A DNA stretch of 64,000 nt from Trifolium pratense. Lineage: Eukaryota > Streptophyta > Magnoliopsida > Fabales > Fabaceae. Shown in pieces: positions 1 through 12,100 of the stretch. The translations under genes and the position numbers were made by a program. Position 1 is the stretch's first letter; each line of letters opens with the position of its first letter. The stretch spans positions 72,959,257 to 73,023,256 of the forward strand of contig NC_060060.1 in assembly GCF_020283565.1 (NCBI RefSeq), given 5' to 3'. A model generated the notes under the pieces. The model was given only the letters and a program-made list of their open reading frames with translations, had not been told where the DNA came from and did no database searches.

Positions 1-679
1 TAGGTGGGATCCTGATTTTAACAACCCTGGTTGAGATATTTAGACCCAACCCAAATTTTAAGATTCGTTTGACCACATGCTATCGGGCCACTTTGGTCAC
101 GATCTACATGTCTGGTTTTGGACGTAAGGGGTGTGTTGAGAATCCTACATTGCCTGAAAATATGCTTATAAGTGGAAGGTATCCATCACCTTTTGTAGGG
201 TTGAGTTAAGACCAATTCAAATTTTAAGAGTAACAATGTTTTATCCCATTGATTGCTTGTATGACCATTCCTCACACAAAGGAGGTGTAAGCTTATTCAC
301 CAAAATGGAAAAACAAAGATGGAAGTTAGATCATCCGGTGGAAGGCTCATAGTAAAATTAGAGAAAGATTTCACAAAGGACTCGATTTGAGTGAGGCTTC
401 ATACTGCAGAATGTTGACCATCAACTGTAAATGTAATATTGCCAGTCTGTTGAATGGAAAATAGATTACTTTAAGAGTTGAGAGAGACAAAGTATCGCAA
501 TCATTAGCTACATAATCATAAAGAACTTAGCAGTCTGTTTAAACAAATTTCGCTATCTCTCCTGTTCAATGTGTAAGGCACATGTACTATTAGCTGGACA
601 GTTTCCCCATTTTTGACTACATTATATCACAAAATATGAATTAATGTAATGTAATATTGTGTTTATGATGAGCATGCAG
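1..679. other. Left flank / probable ROP intron with LTR- or TRIM-like fragment
   Basis: No exon is recognisable here. The segment ends in a splice acceptor (AG at 678-679) for the first visible ROP exon, so at least its right part should be intron. About 115-235 resembles dispersed plant LTR/TRIM sequence: it reads TGTTGAGAATCCTACATTG, then a TTATAAGTGGAAGG-type block, then GGGTTGAGTTAAG. That resemblance is from general familiarity with such repeats and both ends are undefined. Confidence 0.4.
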
Positions 680-1927
680 ATCTCCGCGAAGACAGACATT
701 ATTTGGCTGATCATCCTGGCATGGTGCCGGTGACTACCGAGCAAGTAAAAATCTTCCTTTATTAGCTGTCTATAGAGTTCAACATGCAGTGTTTTCTGAA
801 ACCATTGACTTTTGTTTGTATCCAGGGTGAGGAACTCCGTAAGCAGATTGGAGCTACATATTATATTGAGTGCAGCTCAAAAACTCAGCAGGTATGTTTA
901 TTCTGCCATTTTATTCTTGAAATTCTTTATTGTTTCAAGTTGTTTATGCCACTGATCGTCATCCAAAGAAACTCCCTGTTAGTAGTACTAAGAAGTATTA
1001 TGCTCTGTGACGTGTTTGTTTGTGTCACTGTAATCTTCAATATTTCTTTGAATTTTATAATATTTGCACATTCAACAAAAAAAAAATCAATAAGCCCATG
1101 CCAAATGCTGTTTTAGTTCATTTTCCCACGATATTTGATGTTGCACAATCTATTGGTGTCTCAGTTTTGTTTGATGGACAGTTTTCACTTCATTGTTTCT
1201 TCACCAACTGATGTTTTATCAAAAGTTCTTGGAAATTAATTTAGTCATAATACAATTGCAGAATGTGAAGGGAGTTTTCGATGCTGCGATCAGGATGGTC
1301 ATCAAACCTCCACAAAAGCAACACGAGAAGAGGAAAAAACCACGTCAAGGCTGTTTCTTGTCAGTACACTTTTTACTATATTATTATATCAACTGCTTTG
1401 TATTTGTTATTACATGTTGCAACTTTCCATGCACACGTCATTTTCTCCATGTTAGTTATTATATCTTTTTGTTGGAACATCCCCAAGTTTATATTTTATT
1501 AGTTGTTTGCCATTTGGTGAAACAACTATTGTTGGAATAGCCACTAATATGATATGATTAATAGTACCTAATTAGGTATGGAAATTGATATACTGATAAA
1601 AATAGTCATGAATACGGTAGCAACTCCCATTAGTTATACCACAACCTTGACAAAAATGGGATATTATATACTCATATAAGTGGCAGTTGTGGTGTGTGCT
1701 GTCTATCACTCATAATAAAAAATAATATCAACATTAAAATACCAACAAAGTTGTATACAAGATGACACTTTGCTTTCAGTGTTTAGTTACTATCAGGGGT
1801 CCATATTATAGCGCTTTTAGATGTAAATTATAAATACTAGTTGATAACTATTTCTGTGGGTCTAACCTTATCTCATTTAAAATGCAGAAATATCCTCTGT
1901 GGAAGGAATATGGTTCGTCATAAATGA
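680..1927 (+). CDS. ROP: ROP/RAC small GTPase, type II, C-terminal four exons (partial at left edge)
   Basis: ROPs are the plant Rho-family GTPases, membrane-bound molecular switches acting in polarity, hormone and defence signalling. Four exons are visible: 680-744, 826-891, 1262-1359 and 1888-1927, each with GT..AG borders and compatible phases. They encode [25 protein letters not shown] sequence following the G4 region (its Asp codon is split over the upstream intron), [15 protein letters not shown], the G5 motif ECSSKTQQ, and [17 protein letters not shown] followed by a Lys/Arg-rich tract. The end reads [16 protein letters not shown] and stop. This is the GC-CG box of type II ROPs, whose cysteines are S-acylated instead of using a CaaX prenyl motif, and the extra intron inside the box (1360-1887) is also typical of type II. 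The G1-G3 exons are outside the window or missing. All frames are intact, so this may be a functional gene running off the left edge. Confidence 0.88.
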
Positions 1928-2677
1928 AATGTGTCAGTATTCAATCAAATTTCCAAAAGTTCAATGTGGCCATATGGAAGCAGTTTGCAGAAATTTTAAA
2001 CGTGACATAAAATCACCTTGCTGGAGTTTGCGGTATAGTATAGAACTATAGCTACTTACATTTGATCGTATTCAATTTAGTCTCTTGATAGGTTTGGTTT
2101 GAGGAATTATGATATATTTGCAGTTTATTATTATTAGTATTTAGTATGTACATACAGTTTACATGAGGGGGCATTATTTGAGATTTTAGGCCCCCTGTGT
2201 AAAGTTAGCAATTGTTTTATCCAGACAGACAGCCTAATATATCTTGCAAGCTTTTTCAATGGAGATATTCTTTGGCCATTTGGTCTCAGGAACGACATGT
2301 TTGATAAATATGTAATATTATTTTCATCGTCATTAACGAAGAGCATAATAGGTTTCTTATTTTGATCAGTCTGCAATATCATCAATTCAATACTGTCAAT
2401 GAAGTTTAAAAGTTAAATTAGCTATATTGATCATCAACCAAATGAAACTTACACTTTGCTTTGATGCTCGATTTGTGGTAGCGTTGGTTGTTGAACTTGC
2501 CACCAACTTTTTAGAACAAAGTTAGTATTAGTCTCCTCCCGGGTGTAGGTACTGGGTAATGATCAACTTTGCATGAGCAGTAACTTGAGTAGTAAAAGTT
2601 ATGGCCAGTATTGGCAAATGACTTAGTATTTGGGAGTTATAAAGTTTTGTTTTTGTTGTTACGTTCATTAGTATATA
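1928..2677. other. ROP 3' flank
   Basis: This stretch after the ROP stop codon contains the presumed 3' UTR and then AT-rich intergenic DNA. Short frames on either strand have no recognisable protein content. I see no further gene. Confidence 0.5.
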
Positions 2678-2756
2678 CTGTAATTTATAGTATAATGATA
2701 GTTTAATTAGTATTTTGATCCCTTAAAGATATTTTAGGTTTCACATTAGTCCCTTA
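2678..2756 (+). repeat. Left arm of about 79-bp inverted repeat
   Basis: It pairs with 5055-5133 in reverse orientation. Shared words include GTTTAATTAGTATTTT, CTTAAAGATATTTT and TTTCACATT, with scattered mismatches. Ends are approximate. Confidence 0.6.
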
Positions 2757-3151
2757 AATCTCGCAAGTCTATTGGATTTTACAGTGACCATCAACATCTA
2801 ATTTATTTTACTTTCCTTCATCTTCTTCCTTCTCCACGATCTTCACAAACTTCATTAAAAAAAATCCAGATCTAACATCAATCCCAGAAAATGAAAAAAA
2901 TTCAATTTTCATAATTTTTTTTTTGGTTTATAACCCTTTGGTTCCTAGGGAAAGGGCCCCTAGTAGTCCAGAGTTCGGCCGCGAGGATTTTCATAAACTT
3001 CTTTACACAACTAGTAATAGACCCGTGCAATCGCACAGATTGTAACGTTATGATGATTTTTTTTTTTAAGTTATAGTTTGGTAATCTAAATTGGTTGCAA
3101 TTATAAATATTTTTTTTGATAAAGGGGAAAATAACAAGACAACAACACAAA

Positions 3152-3703
3152 CTAACGAGGACGCTGCCTCAAGACACCCGTTGCATCCGCAACCAGCACA
3201 TGCGCTATTTGCGGAGGCGGAGAAGTCCATAACTTAATATTAACATCTGACTGAGCACCATATTTAGCCAACCAATCAGCACATTCATTCCCTTCTCTAA
3301 GAGTATGAGAGAAAGATAAAGACCAATTACGCGTCCGGAGGATACGAATCTGACCAAGAACAATTGCGTGAGGGTGAAAATTATTGTCATCTTCAAGGAT
3401 GAGATCAATAGCTGACTTAGAATCAGATTCCAAGTTAATCGTACGGTAGCCTAAGCCCTAAGCCAATTGAAGCCCTTTGAGAATAGCATAAAGCTCTGCC
3501 AAAAAGGTTAGAAGCATGACCACAAGAACCGGAGAAACCATGCATCCATTCGCCAATATCATTGCGGATAAGACCACCAAAACCAGCACGACCCGAATTT
3601 CCGAAAGAGCTACCATCCGCATTCAACTTCAAACACGGAGCCGTTGGTGGAATCCAAGTTACTTGCCGAGTGATGTGCGCCCTATTGGGTATGTTCAAAA
3701 CCT
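3152..3703 (-). pseudogene. RNase H-like (RVT_3 type) fragment, frameshifted
   Basis: Read on the minus strand, the fragment begins after a splice-acceptor-like TTTTGCAG and gives VLNIPNRAHI..W.PP..PCLKLNADGS, the N-terminal part of the plant reverse-transcriptase-like RNase H domain (Asp in NADGS). It continues with GGLIRND, then after a break LESDSKSAIDLI and LREGNECADWLAKYG, which carry later Asp positions. Between them there is one surplus T in a T run near 3507-3511 (frameshift) and a TAG where tryptophan is expected near 3460. The protein family is common in plant genomes as LINE-derived or captured sequence. It is non-functional here and lies inside the TIR-flanked segment, so transduction is plausible. 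Confidence 0.75.
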
Positions 3704-3837
3704 GCAAAAGAAAATTGTGAGAGTTAGAAATACAATTTACTATCAACCAAATAGGCTTCCTATTAGATTGAAAAATTTCCTCATTATAAATATTTAAATT
3801 GAAAGAAACAATTACATAGAACATATTTATATATCAA

Positions 3838-4280
3838 CTAGAATTTATCCCGTGCAAAATAGTTTTTTTTTTAAAAAATTATTAGTGATAATTTGTCCCG
3901 TATACGATAGTTAAAATTTATATATTAGTTAAAACTTATCCCGTATAAAATAGTGATTTTGAAATTTTTATAATTTAGAACTTGTCTCACGTATGATAAT
4001 TATTTTAAAAATTTTATCAGTTAAAATTTGTTCTGTATATGATAGTTAGTTTGAAATTTATATAAGTTAGAACTTATCTCGTATAAAATAGTGATTTTGA
4101 AATTTATATAAGTTAGAACTTATATATCCCGTATAAAATAGTTATTTTGAAATTTTTATAATTTAGAACTTATCTCACATATCATAAGTAATTTAAAAAT
4201 TTTATCGGTTAAAATTTGTTTCATATGATATTTTGAAATTTATATCAGTCGGAACTTATCCTGTATAAGATAGTTTTTTT
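3838..4280. repeat. AT-rich degenerate tandem repeat, unit about 45-60 bp
   Basis: Roughly eight diverged units contain variants of GAACTTATCTCGTATAAAATAG followed by T/A-rich sequence such as TTTGAAATTTATATAAG. The units are diverged, so the array is old. No coding potential. Confidence 0.7.
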
Positions 4281-4726
4281 TTTAAAAAAAAAAATTATTA
4301 GTAGAATATTTTGTCCATTGTTTAATTTATTTAGTACATTATTATATATTTAAGGAAAATGTAGTTAAAGATTTAGAAAGAAAGTAAGAATAAAACCAGA
4401 GAGAAAGTAGAGCAATGAAAGTGATTGAAATTTCAAATGTGTATATAGTGAAATTTAAGAGTAGGAAAATAATTTGAATTTGAATGAAAAGTTAGGTTGT
4501 GAGAAACAAAAAAGTTATGATGTGATAGGTGACATGATGCATGTGGCTTGGAGCATGTGGCTTGGTACAAAAAAGTTTATCATTTGATCCCAACCAGTTC
4601 GGTTAGAAGCGTATGGCTTGGTGCAAATATGACTTTTTCACTTACATTAAAGCCAAAACGGCTTAGTTGGCTCCAAAAATGGCTTGGTTACTTGCTACCT
4701 TAGTTCAGTTTGTTAAATTTTGGAAA
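4281..4726. other. AT-rich DNA, no gene seen
   Basis: The stretch contains short echoes such as ATGTGGCTTGG repeated around 4540-4565 and GTATGGCTTGG near 4610. Nothing coding or structural beyond that was recognised. Confidence 0.5.
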
Positions 4727-4778
4727 TCAATTGTCCTTACTTTTGATACACGACATCATTTTAAGTAAGGACAATTGA
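4727..4778. repeat. Perfect 16-bp inverted repeat (hairpin)
   Basis: TCAATTGTCCTTACTT at 4727-4742 is followed 20 nt later by its exact reverse complement at 4763-4778. TGGAAA and TTTTCCA extend the pairing outward with a small bulge. This may be a MITE remnant or foldback within the larger TIR element. Confidence 0.8.
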
Positions 4779-5054
4779 GAGTTTTCCAGAATAATCAAAT
4801 ATTGTAGAAATTTTAGATCTGGTTTTCTATCTTTAAATCATGATGGTTTATTATTAGATATCATACATTTTCAAGATTCAAATTTATAGATTTTAAGAAA
4901 ATGATCGAATGATTATAATTAAAAATTTTAATAATGTCTATGTTGGACTATTTTCAATGTTGGTCCATCTTATACATTTGTTGTTAAAATTTAACAGAAG
5001 TGACCTTTTTGGCTAACGGAGACGTCTTTAAGGGACTAAAATGGAACTTTTTTT

Positions 5055-5133
5055 TTAAGGAACCAATGTGAAATAAAAAATATCTTTAAGAGATTAAAAT
5101 ACTAATTAAACATATAATGATCACAATTTACAA
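5055..5133 (-). repeat. Right arm of about 79-bp inverted repeat
   Basis: It is the reverse-complement partner of 2678-2756 and contains AAATATCTTTAAGAGATT and AAAATACTAATTAAAC. Ends are approximate. Confidence 0.6.
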
Positions 5134-5614
5134 AAATAAAATAAAATAATACTTGTTAGTCTAAATTATATTATATTTGACATAATTTTTTTTATTGGTT
5201 CTATATTTATTTTTATCGACTAAACTTTATATTTTTTTTTTATAAAACTATAATTTTTTTATTGTTTTTCTTTTATTCATATTTTTATGTATAAATTCAT
5301 GTATGATATTTTTTGTATTCATCGCATTCATTTTTTTACTATAACTTTTTTTGTTTGTAAAATTACAATGAAGGATATAAATTTGGAATGTGGTTAATAC
5401 TACATAGGATAAATTAGTAAATTCGGTAGTAATCGATTTTAATATATTAAGATTAAAGAAGTAGATTAAAATTCAAATTCCAAACATTTCACCTTTTCAC
5501 TTTAAAAATAGAATTTTTTAAACACTATAATATATAAAGAAAAGAAAAAAAAAACACATTTAACTGCTGATAATAAATAAATAAATTTTAATTATTAAAT
5601 GAGAATCTCTAACT
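5134..5614. other. Very AT-rich intergenic DNA
   Basis: Long T and A runs dominate; no frame or motif of note was seen. Confidence 0.5.
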
Positions 5615-5675
5615 TGTATTGGGCTTGGGCATGGGCGAGGCCCAACATCCGTTAAAATGTAATAAAACCCTAGAA
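5615..5675 (+). promoter_or_regulatory. Promoter-like patch: GGGC/GCCCA motifs and telo-box
   Basis: ATTGGGCTTGGGC and GAGGCCCAAC sit about 30 nt before AAACCCTAG (5665-5673). Site II (TGGGCC/GCCCA-type) elements next to a telo-box are characteristic of promoters and 5' leaders of plant housekeeping genes. The downstream DNA to about 6190 contains short open stretches such as KRDEWRSGPVSYSFSK (from 6140), but I could not assign them to a protein. The patch could be the promoter of the broken nicastrin-like or GPAT9-like gene, or of a captured fragment. Confidence 0.45.
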
Positions 5676-6610
5676 GGAAGGAAAGTACTACTGTATTGAA
5701 TTGAATTGAAAAAAAGGACAAAACTTATATGCATATCTTTAGATGCAGTTTTTGTTGTTCCTATCACGTAGTTATTTATATTTTTTAATTAAAAAATAAA
5801 TAAAAAAATTGTTTTTAAATATATAACACGATAAGAACTGTGAATACAGAACTTTACATAAATTTGCTCCTTGAAAAAAAATCAAAAAAGAATGTGGGGT
5901 GTTTCTCTTTTCAATTATAGAAGAAACAAAAAAACATTCTTTTTCTATAATCTCTTCTCTCGAAGTCACCATGACCAATTTCAGATTCATTCATTCATGA
6001 TTCTTGAAGAGAAACCATCACGCGTTATGTAACAAAAGATTCTGACGAATGAGTTCTCCGACAGCGCGGTTTAGGTCGAATAAGTTAAGGAACGGTTAAT
6101 TATAGCGATGATTGTTTCGGTGTTTCTTCGTAAACGATCTTGAAGAGGGATGAATGGAGAAGCGGACCGGTGTCTTATTCCTTTTCTAAGGTATTGATTT
6201 ATAAATTATTCTGCCATTTTTGCATTCTTGATAATCCAAGAAGCTTCTGCAATTTTCGTATTCTTGGAAACCCTAAAGGAAAGTTGTATGATATTTGTTA
6301 TGGCATGACTGAAATTCTTGATATTAATTGCCCTAAAAAATATTTGTATTGATTTTTTTTTTTTGTAAATATAACCTCACTGTTGGGATTCTTTGGTGAT
6401 TTTATTCTAAATAACATGTACCCTTTAATCATGATGGAAAATGATGCCTTAAATGCAAAATGTATGTGAATATTTATTCTTATTTGCGACCGGACAGGAT
6501 ATTATTTGTTCCATCGATGTGTAGCTTATGTTGGTTTGGTAATCTCAATGACCCTAAATGAAGTATTATCAATACTTTACTCATACTCATAATGTAAACA
6601 TGTTGGATGT
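5676..6610 (+). other. Putative transcribed leader region, unassigned
   Basis: It follows the telo-box patch. An ATG near 6051 opens only a short frame (MSSPTARFRSNKLRNG then stop), and the 6140-6190 stretch ends at a possible donor (TTTTCTAAG|GTATTG). This looks like a decayed first exon and intron, but no homologue was recognised. Confidence 0.3.
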
Positions 6611-6966
6611 GATATTGATGCCTCGTGTCCCTAATGATGCCTTGGGTTTGCTTGCGATATTGATGCTTCGATGACCCTAATGATTCCTTGAATTTACTTG
6701 CGATATTGATGCCTCGATGACCCTCATGATGCCGGGTATTTACTTGCGATGTTGATGCCTCGATGACCCTAATGATGCCATGAGTTTGCTTGAAATATTG
6801 ATGTCTCGATGACCCTAATGATGCCTTAAGTTTACTTGAAATATTGTTGTCTCGATGACCCTAATTGATGCCTTAAGTTTACTTGAAATATTGATCTCTC
6901 GATGACCCTTCTGATGTCTTGAATTTACTTGCGAAGTTGCAATATTGATGCCTCGACGACCCTAAT
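6611..6966. repeat. Minisatellite block 1, unit about 46 bp
   Basis: About seven to eight units share GATATTGATGCCTCGATGAC, then CCTAATGATGCCTTGAATTT, then ACTTGC. Units vary by substitutions and small indels. The same unit reappears in block 2 at 7620-8130. Confidence 0.9.
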
Positions 6967-7619
6967 AAATGAAGTATTATGAATACTTTCTTGATGGGAT
7001 GAATCCACTGAAGGATTATATTTTAGACACTTGTGAGTATTCTTTCTCATATCTTTTTTATATATATCCATTTCAGAAATTCTAACTAGCAATACACTAT
7101 TTGATGCACTCTTTTTAACTTTCTGATGTTGCATTGTTTTTAACTTTGCAAATGTGGGGGAATGTTCAATTATAAGAGGAGAATGCCAGGAGGCACGTGC
7201 GGGTCACAGTGCAGCAGTTGTTATCCAACGGCTCTTCATCTTTGATGGCTGTGGAAAAATTCTTCTAATAATAACAATGAGGTATAGTACAACGATCTTT
7301 ATATACTGAATACATGTAATTTTTATTTTCCCTCATCATACTACGATAAGGTCGGTTTTATATTAAGTTAGTTCAGTACACAATAAATGCCCTTTAACAT
7401 TTAAATGAGAGCTAATGTAGGTGACGTAAGGTATGATAAATTGACCAGGATTTCTTATTCTATTGATTATTTTGCAAACAAATTTAAAGTAGTCATATTG
7501 TCTGGTTTGCTTTTTGAGGCTCATTATAATTTCAATTGTATATGAAATTATAATTGGTTTAATTTTTTGGAGCTCTTGTTTGGATACATAGGGAGAACTG
7601 TGTAGTTGCATTATTTAGA
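6967..7619. other. Spacer between minisatellite blocks
   Basis: The spacer holds a patch of higher GC (about 7185-7260, including GGCACGTGCGGGTCACAGTG with a CACGTG core) in otherwise AT-rich DNA. No exon was recognised. Confidence 0.45.
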
Positions 7620-8130
7620 TATTTATGCCTCTATGACCCTAATGCTGCCTTGAATTTATTTGAAATATAGATGCCTTGAATTTACTTGCAGCATTGATGC
7701 TACGATGACCCTAATGATTCCTTGAGTTTATTTGCTATATTGTAGCTTCGATGACCCTAAAGATGCCTTGAATTTACTTGTGATATTGATGCCTCGACGA
7801 CCCTGATAAAATGAAGAAATATAAATACTTCACTCAAATGTAAAAGTTGCCTTATTGCGATATCGAAATGAATTTTCATTCATAATGCCTCGACGGCCTT
7901 AACTAAATTATTGAGGCATAAATATTAATGTTGATATTGATGCCTTTTTTATGTGATACTGATGCCTCAATGATCCTAATGATGACTTAAATTTGCTTGC
8001 AATATTAATGCCTCGATGACCCTACTGATGCCTTGAATATTCTTCAAATATTGATGCCTAAATGACCCTAACGATGCTGTGAGTTTACTTGCGATATGAT
8101 GCCTCGATATTGATGTCTCGATGACCCTAA
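7620..8130. repeat. Minisatellite block 2, unit about 46 bp
   Basis: These are further, more diverged copies of the GATGCCTCGATGACCCTAATG unit. They are interspersed with a longer higher-order segment containing ATGAAGTAT/AGAAATATAAATACTT and AAAAGTTGCCTT, which itself recurs near 7805-7850 and 8130-8170. Confidence 0.85.
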
Positions 8131-8299
8131 TAAAAGAAGTATAATGAATACTTTACTTAAATGTAAAAGTTGCCTTGTTGTGGTATTGATATGAATTTTT
8201 ATTTTATAAGTGTTGCCTTGTTGGGGCCCAAATAAGTATTTAAATATAATGATTTTTCCAAAATCAAAATTATAGTCTAATACATCGACTACTTTACAG

Positions 8300-8371
8300 G
8301 GTTTAATTTTGTTACTGGCAGCAGCTGATGCACTTTCTCGTTTGGATGGCCTTGGTAACCTTAGCAAGCAG
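8300..8371 (+). pseudogene. Isolated nicastrin-like exon
   Basis: A clean 24-codon exon is bordered by TTTACAG at the left and GTGCGT at the right. It reads GLILLLAAADALSRLD followed by GLGNLSKQ, which I recognise as the segment of plant nicastrin (a gamma-secretase subunit) preceding the LVFLVLTGETWGYLGS region. Neither the preceding nor the following nicastrin exon was found nearby, so this is an orphan exon: a gene fragment, a captured piece, or a relic of an eroded gene. Identification rests on remembered family sequence only. Confidence 0.55.
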
Positions 8372-9162
8372 GTGCGTACAAAATAATCAATCGAGTTTTC
8401 AGGTTTCAGCTTTTGGACTGTTCATAACTGAAGGTTCTTGGAGTCAATTAGTAATAGGAAGCGGCTTGATAAGGCTCTAATGTTCTGGCTCTGCAGGCCA
8501 AATCCTACTTTAGGAGAGGGAGAAAGTAACTTGTACACAACAAATTAAAGGAAAAGTTAGTCTGAAGAGAGAGAAAAATATCTCAGATATGTTTATATAG
8601 GAAAATTTTGAGGAAAAAGGGGTTATGGGAATTCCATATCAGCTGTTTAGCTTATAGGTTGGCGCCAAAGGTGTTCACTAAGGCTGGGAGAATTTGCTTA
8701 CATTTTCCAAATTGTTCTTCTCGTTTTCACTTTGGCCAAAGGTGTTTGACGGGAACTGTTCCTTCCAATAGCTTAATTTTGTTAATAGTCACAAAGCTTT
8801 GACTTATTATAAGTTTCCATGCGTGTCTTTCTGGTTTCCTTTTTAGAAGAGCACAAATGTATTGTGTTTATCATAATTATAATATGTACTCATCATGTTA
8901 CAGTTTCTTTTGTGTGGTGCTTCATGCTTTCAAACCTACAAGTAGTTGTTCCCTTGGATTAATTGGTGCAAGTTGCCCTTACTCAATGTATTTGTTTATA
9001 CAATAATTATCAGGGTTGTGTTTTAAAACCTGTGTAGGATGCATTTGGATAAGCTTTGAAAATAAAGACTAGAAATCACTTATGATATATGCTTATAACT
9101 TTTATTTCAAAGCTACTCTTCCTAGATAGGATGGATTATATTTCTTTCTGCCTTCATTTCAG
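8372..9162. other. Spacer between nicastrin-like exon and GPAT9 exons
   Basis: I searched for the next nicastrin exon and for the GPAT9 N-terminal and first membrane exons and found neither. The interval is AT-rich and ends in a polypyrimidine tract with acceptor TTTCAG at 9157-9162. Confidence 0.5.
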
Positions 9163-12100
9163 TGCACCTCCTATTGAAAGGACATGACAAGCTGAGGAGG
9201 AATATTGAGGTGCATATTCAACTTATTCTTGACTCATTCCATTCCCACCCCCCTTATTTTATGTTTTTGATCAATATTTTCGTTGTCTCTTTTCTTACAC
9301 TCTACTACTACTACTAATGACCGTTCTAACAGCAGAAAATATAAATGACCTCTTAGAATTTAATTGTTTTTATGTTCCGTGCCCGTTTGTGTGGTCCGTA
9401 TTTTCTATTCTTCTAACTTACGTTAAAGTTATTTTAAATTTTTTATACATCTTTTTTTTTTTATGAATAGTTGGGTTTTATAAAACAACAAATTAAATCA
9501 CATAGAAACGTTGAATTATATGTAAAAATCATTAAGTGAAAATGCAGACATCTTTTTAGATGGACTATCTTGCACTATTAACTAAGATATAATAGAAAAT
9601 GCAGACAGAATATTATGTGTCCGTCCATCCACACTTTTTATTTTGCTAACTTGAGAGTAGTATTGTCTTATGAAAATAAAAATTAGGTTATAGATTCATT
9701 CCTTAGAACTTTATATATAAAAAAAAGGATATTCTATACACTACTAAGAACAATTCGTTCAAAGAAAAAGAAAGAAAGAAAGGTATATAGGAGTATAAAT
9801 TATAAGAATTTTTATTTGGTGTCCGTCCTTCCTTGCCCATATTAGAAATTGTCGACTCACTCGTCAATATAAAGCTTTTCATTCAAGCTATATCAACACC
9901 CAAATATTTTCTTATATTCCACAATTCCTGAAAAATAAAACGCAACAAAAGCATCAATATTTCTCCCCTATTCTTGATTAAAATTTGGAATCACATTACC
10001 AATATATAAAGTTTTATAACTGAAAATTCAATTGTGTCCAATTTTTTTTAGAAATTTCAGTATATGTATACCCCAATAATGAAAACCGAAAAACTAATAA
10101 GAAAAAGAATAAACTAAGCGGATGAAAAATAAATCTTCACTTTATCTTTAGGCCTTGCGTGAATCCTCCTTTAATAGTTTCGTGCTTTTGTGAATGCCAA
10201 ACAAAAACTTACTATCTTGATAAGTTATGAACCAATCTTACATTTGAAGAAAAAGCAAAACAAAGAATTATGATTAAATAATTCATAAAAAAAATAGAAT
10301 TAAGTAGCAAAATAACGATTGAAGAAATGAGCATAACATAAAAGGAAGCAAATAGAAAAGGAAGTCTGTACCACCGTGACTGCAGAACGTTGCTGGTGTT
10401 AATGCAGATGTTGCCGCTGCCCGAGGCCACTCCACTATGTCGCTGCTTTTTAACGGTGGTCAAGGATACCACCATCTAACAGTGTCCTTTTCCTTTTCTC
10501 ATGTCTCTCTCGTCTAAGTCTTTATCTTATTTATTGCCTCATGAACACGATGCCTCTTACATGTATTTTTGAAGTTACAGCAGCATAAAAGTAACACAAA
10601 TTCATCAATAATCAAACACCCAAAATTAAAAGTCGCACAATAAATAAAAAAACAAAAATAGCAATTTGATATTAAATCAAAACTATAAACAACTACATAC
10701 CACAATTAGTTTCATTTCATATGATAAAATACACATAATTTTCTACTTGTAAATTGTGTGGTAAAAAACAAAATAAACCATAATAGATAGAAATACCCAA
10801 AATATCAATATTAACATTGTGTATTATTTTGTAAAAAAAAAAAACATTGTGTATTATTAATTACGTTATAAATGAAAACCAACTCCGTATGGCCTTAAAT
10901 ACCATTGTCGCAGCAGTTTATGATCTTCCCTTTCATATGATTTCTATACTTCGTGGAAGTTAGTTTTGTAGTTTTGGTGAAGGGAACAATTACCTCTTCC
11001 TTTTAAGTGGTTATTCCGTACACAAATTACTAAATTATATGCGGTTAGTTTTTAAACTTGGAAGGAAGTGAATGATAATTTTGGAATAAAAATAGACTAC
11101 ACTAAAACAATATTTTCCCTTTATATATTGTTATAGAAGAAAAAAAACCATTGAGAAAAATAGAAAATGAATAAAAATAAAATATGTACAGACAATGAGA
11201 AGAATAGAGTTATGAATTAATGAAAGTGACACACATTATTCGATGTTGAAATGTTAGATTCAAGTGATATAAAATGATTGACAAATATTTAAGTTTAAAA
11301 AAAATTGAGAAAAGAAAAGAGGAATGAATATGAAGATGAAGAAGAAATGAAGAGTAGTTGGTTTTGGAAGTTAGTATAGAAGAGTGTGAATAAAAAAAAA
11401 TTGATAAGGATATTTTGAGATTTTCAAAAAAAGGCTACACCAAAAGAGATGTTTTCCCATTATTATTGGTATAGATATCTATCATCCTTGTTCAAAAAAA
11501 CTTAAATCTATCATCTGATATATTACACTAATTTTGTTTCTTAAGAAAAAGGTGTATATACTTCAGGTTTATGTCCATATTTTGGTATTTCCTTGTGTAC
11601 TTCTATTTGCGTACTGTCACAACTTTAAAGTTTTAGCTTCATTTGGTTTTAAGTATTTGTTATCGGGTTTCAATTCATTTTGCCTCACCTTCTGGGGAAA
11701 ATATAGCATTCGCCATACATTTCTCTTGCAATAAGAATATCAATATCCGATTAAAAGCCAGGTTAGTTGTGGAAAGAGAACATTGTTTAATGGATGCATT
11801 TAAAAATCAAATGGTCAATTAGACTACAGAAGAGTTGGTAAAATCTTGAACAATGAAAACCACCTGTGGAGCAGGTGTCTTTTTATGTTGAAGTTCTCTA
11901 TGAAACTAGATTTTGCCTAAAGTTTGGTAGACATCATTTAAACATGTCCTCTATGTAATAATTTTCTTGATAATGGATGCTGTATGTATGGAGTGTAGTA
12001 CGAAATACAAGTTATTTTCATATGTCTTGTTAGTCATGCAATGTCTTGTGATATTCTATGAATACTCTCTCTTTTTATCTCTTTGCTGGGTATTAATCTT

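Larger units (their letters stand above)
2678..5133. mobile_element. Putative TIR element of about 2.5 kb with captured RNase H fragment
   Basis: The two ends form a degenerate inverted repeat of about 79 bp. The left arm (2678-2756) contains TTTAATTAGTATTTTGATC and AAAGATATTTTAGGTTTCAC; the reverse complement of the right arm (5055-5133) has the matching words with a few substitutions. Inside are a broken RNase H-like reading frame, AT-rich tandem repeats and a short perfect hairpin. No transposase frame is visible, so if mobile it was non-autonomous (MULE-like or foldback). The exact termini and target duplication were not resolved by eye. An alternative is two independently inserted copies of one dispersed repeat in opposite orientation. 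Confidence 0.45.

Noticed and set aside
784..1540. Longer plus-strand frames running through ROP exons into introns
   Set aside because: They cross good GT/AG borders; the spliced reading matches the ROP family, while the extensions are intron translation.
5140..5600. Possible matrix attachment region or origin
   Set aside because: Only AT-richness supports it; no specific motif can be claimed.
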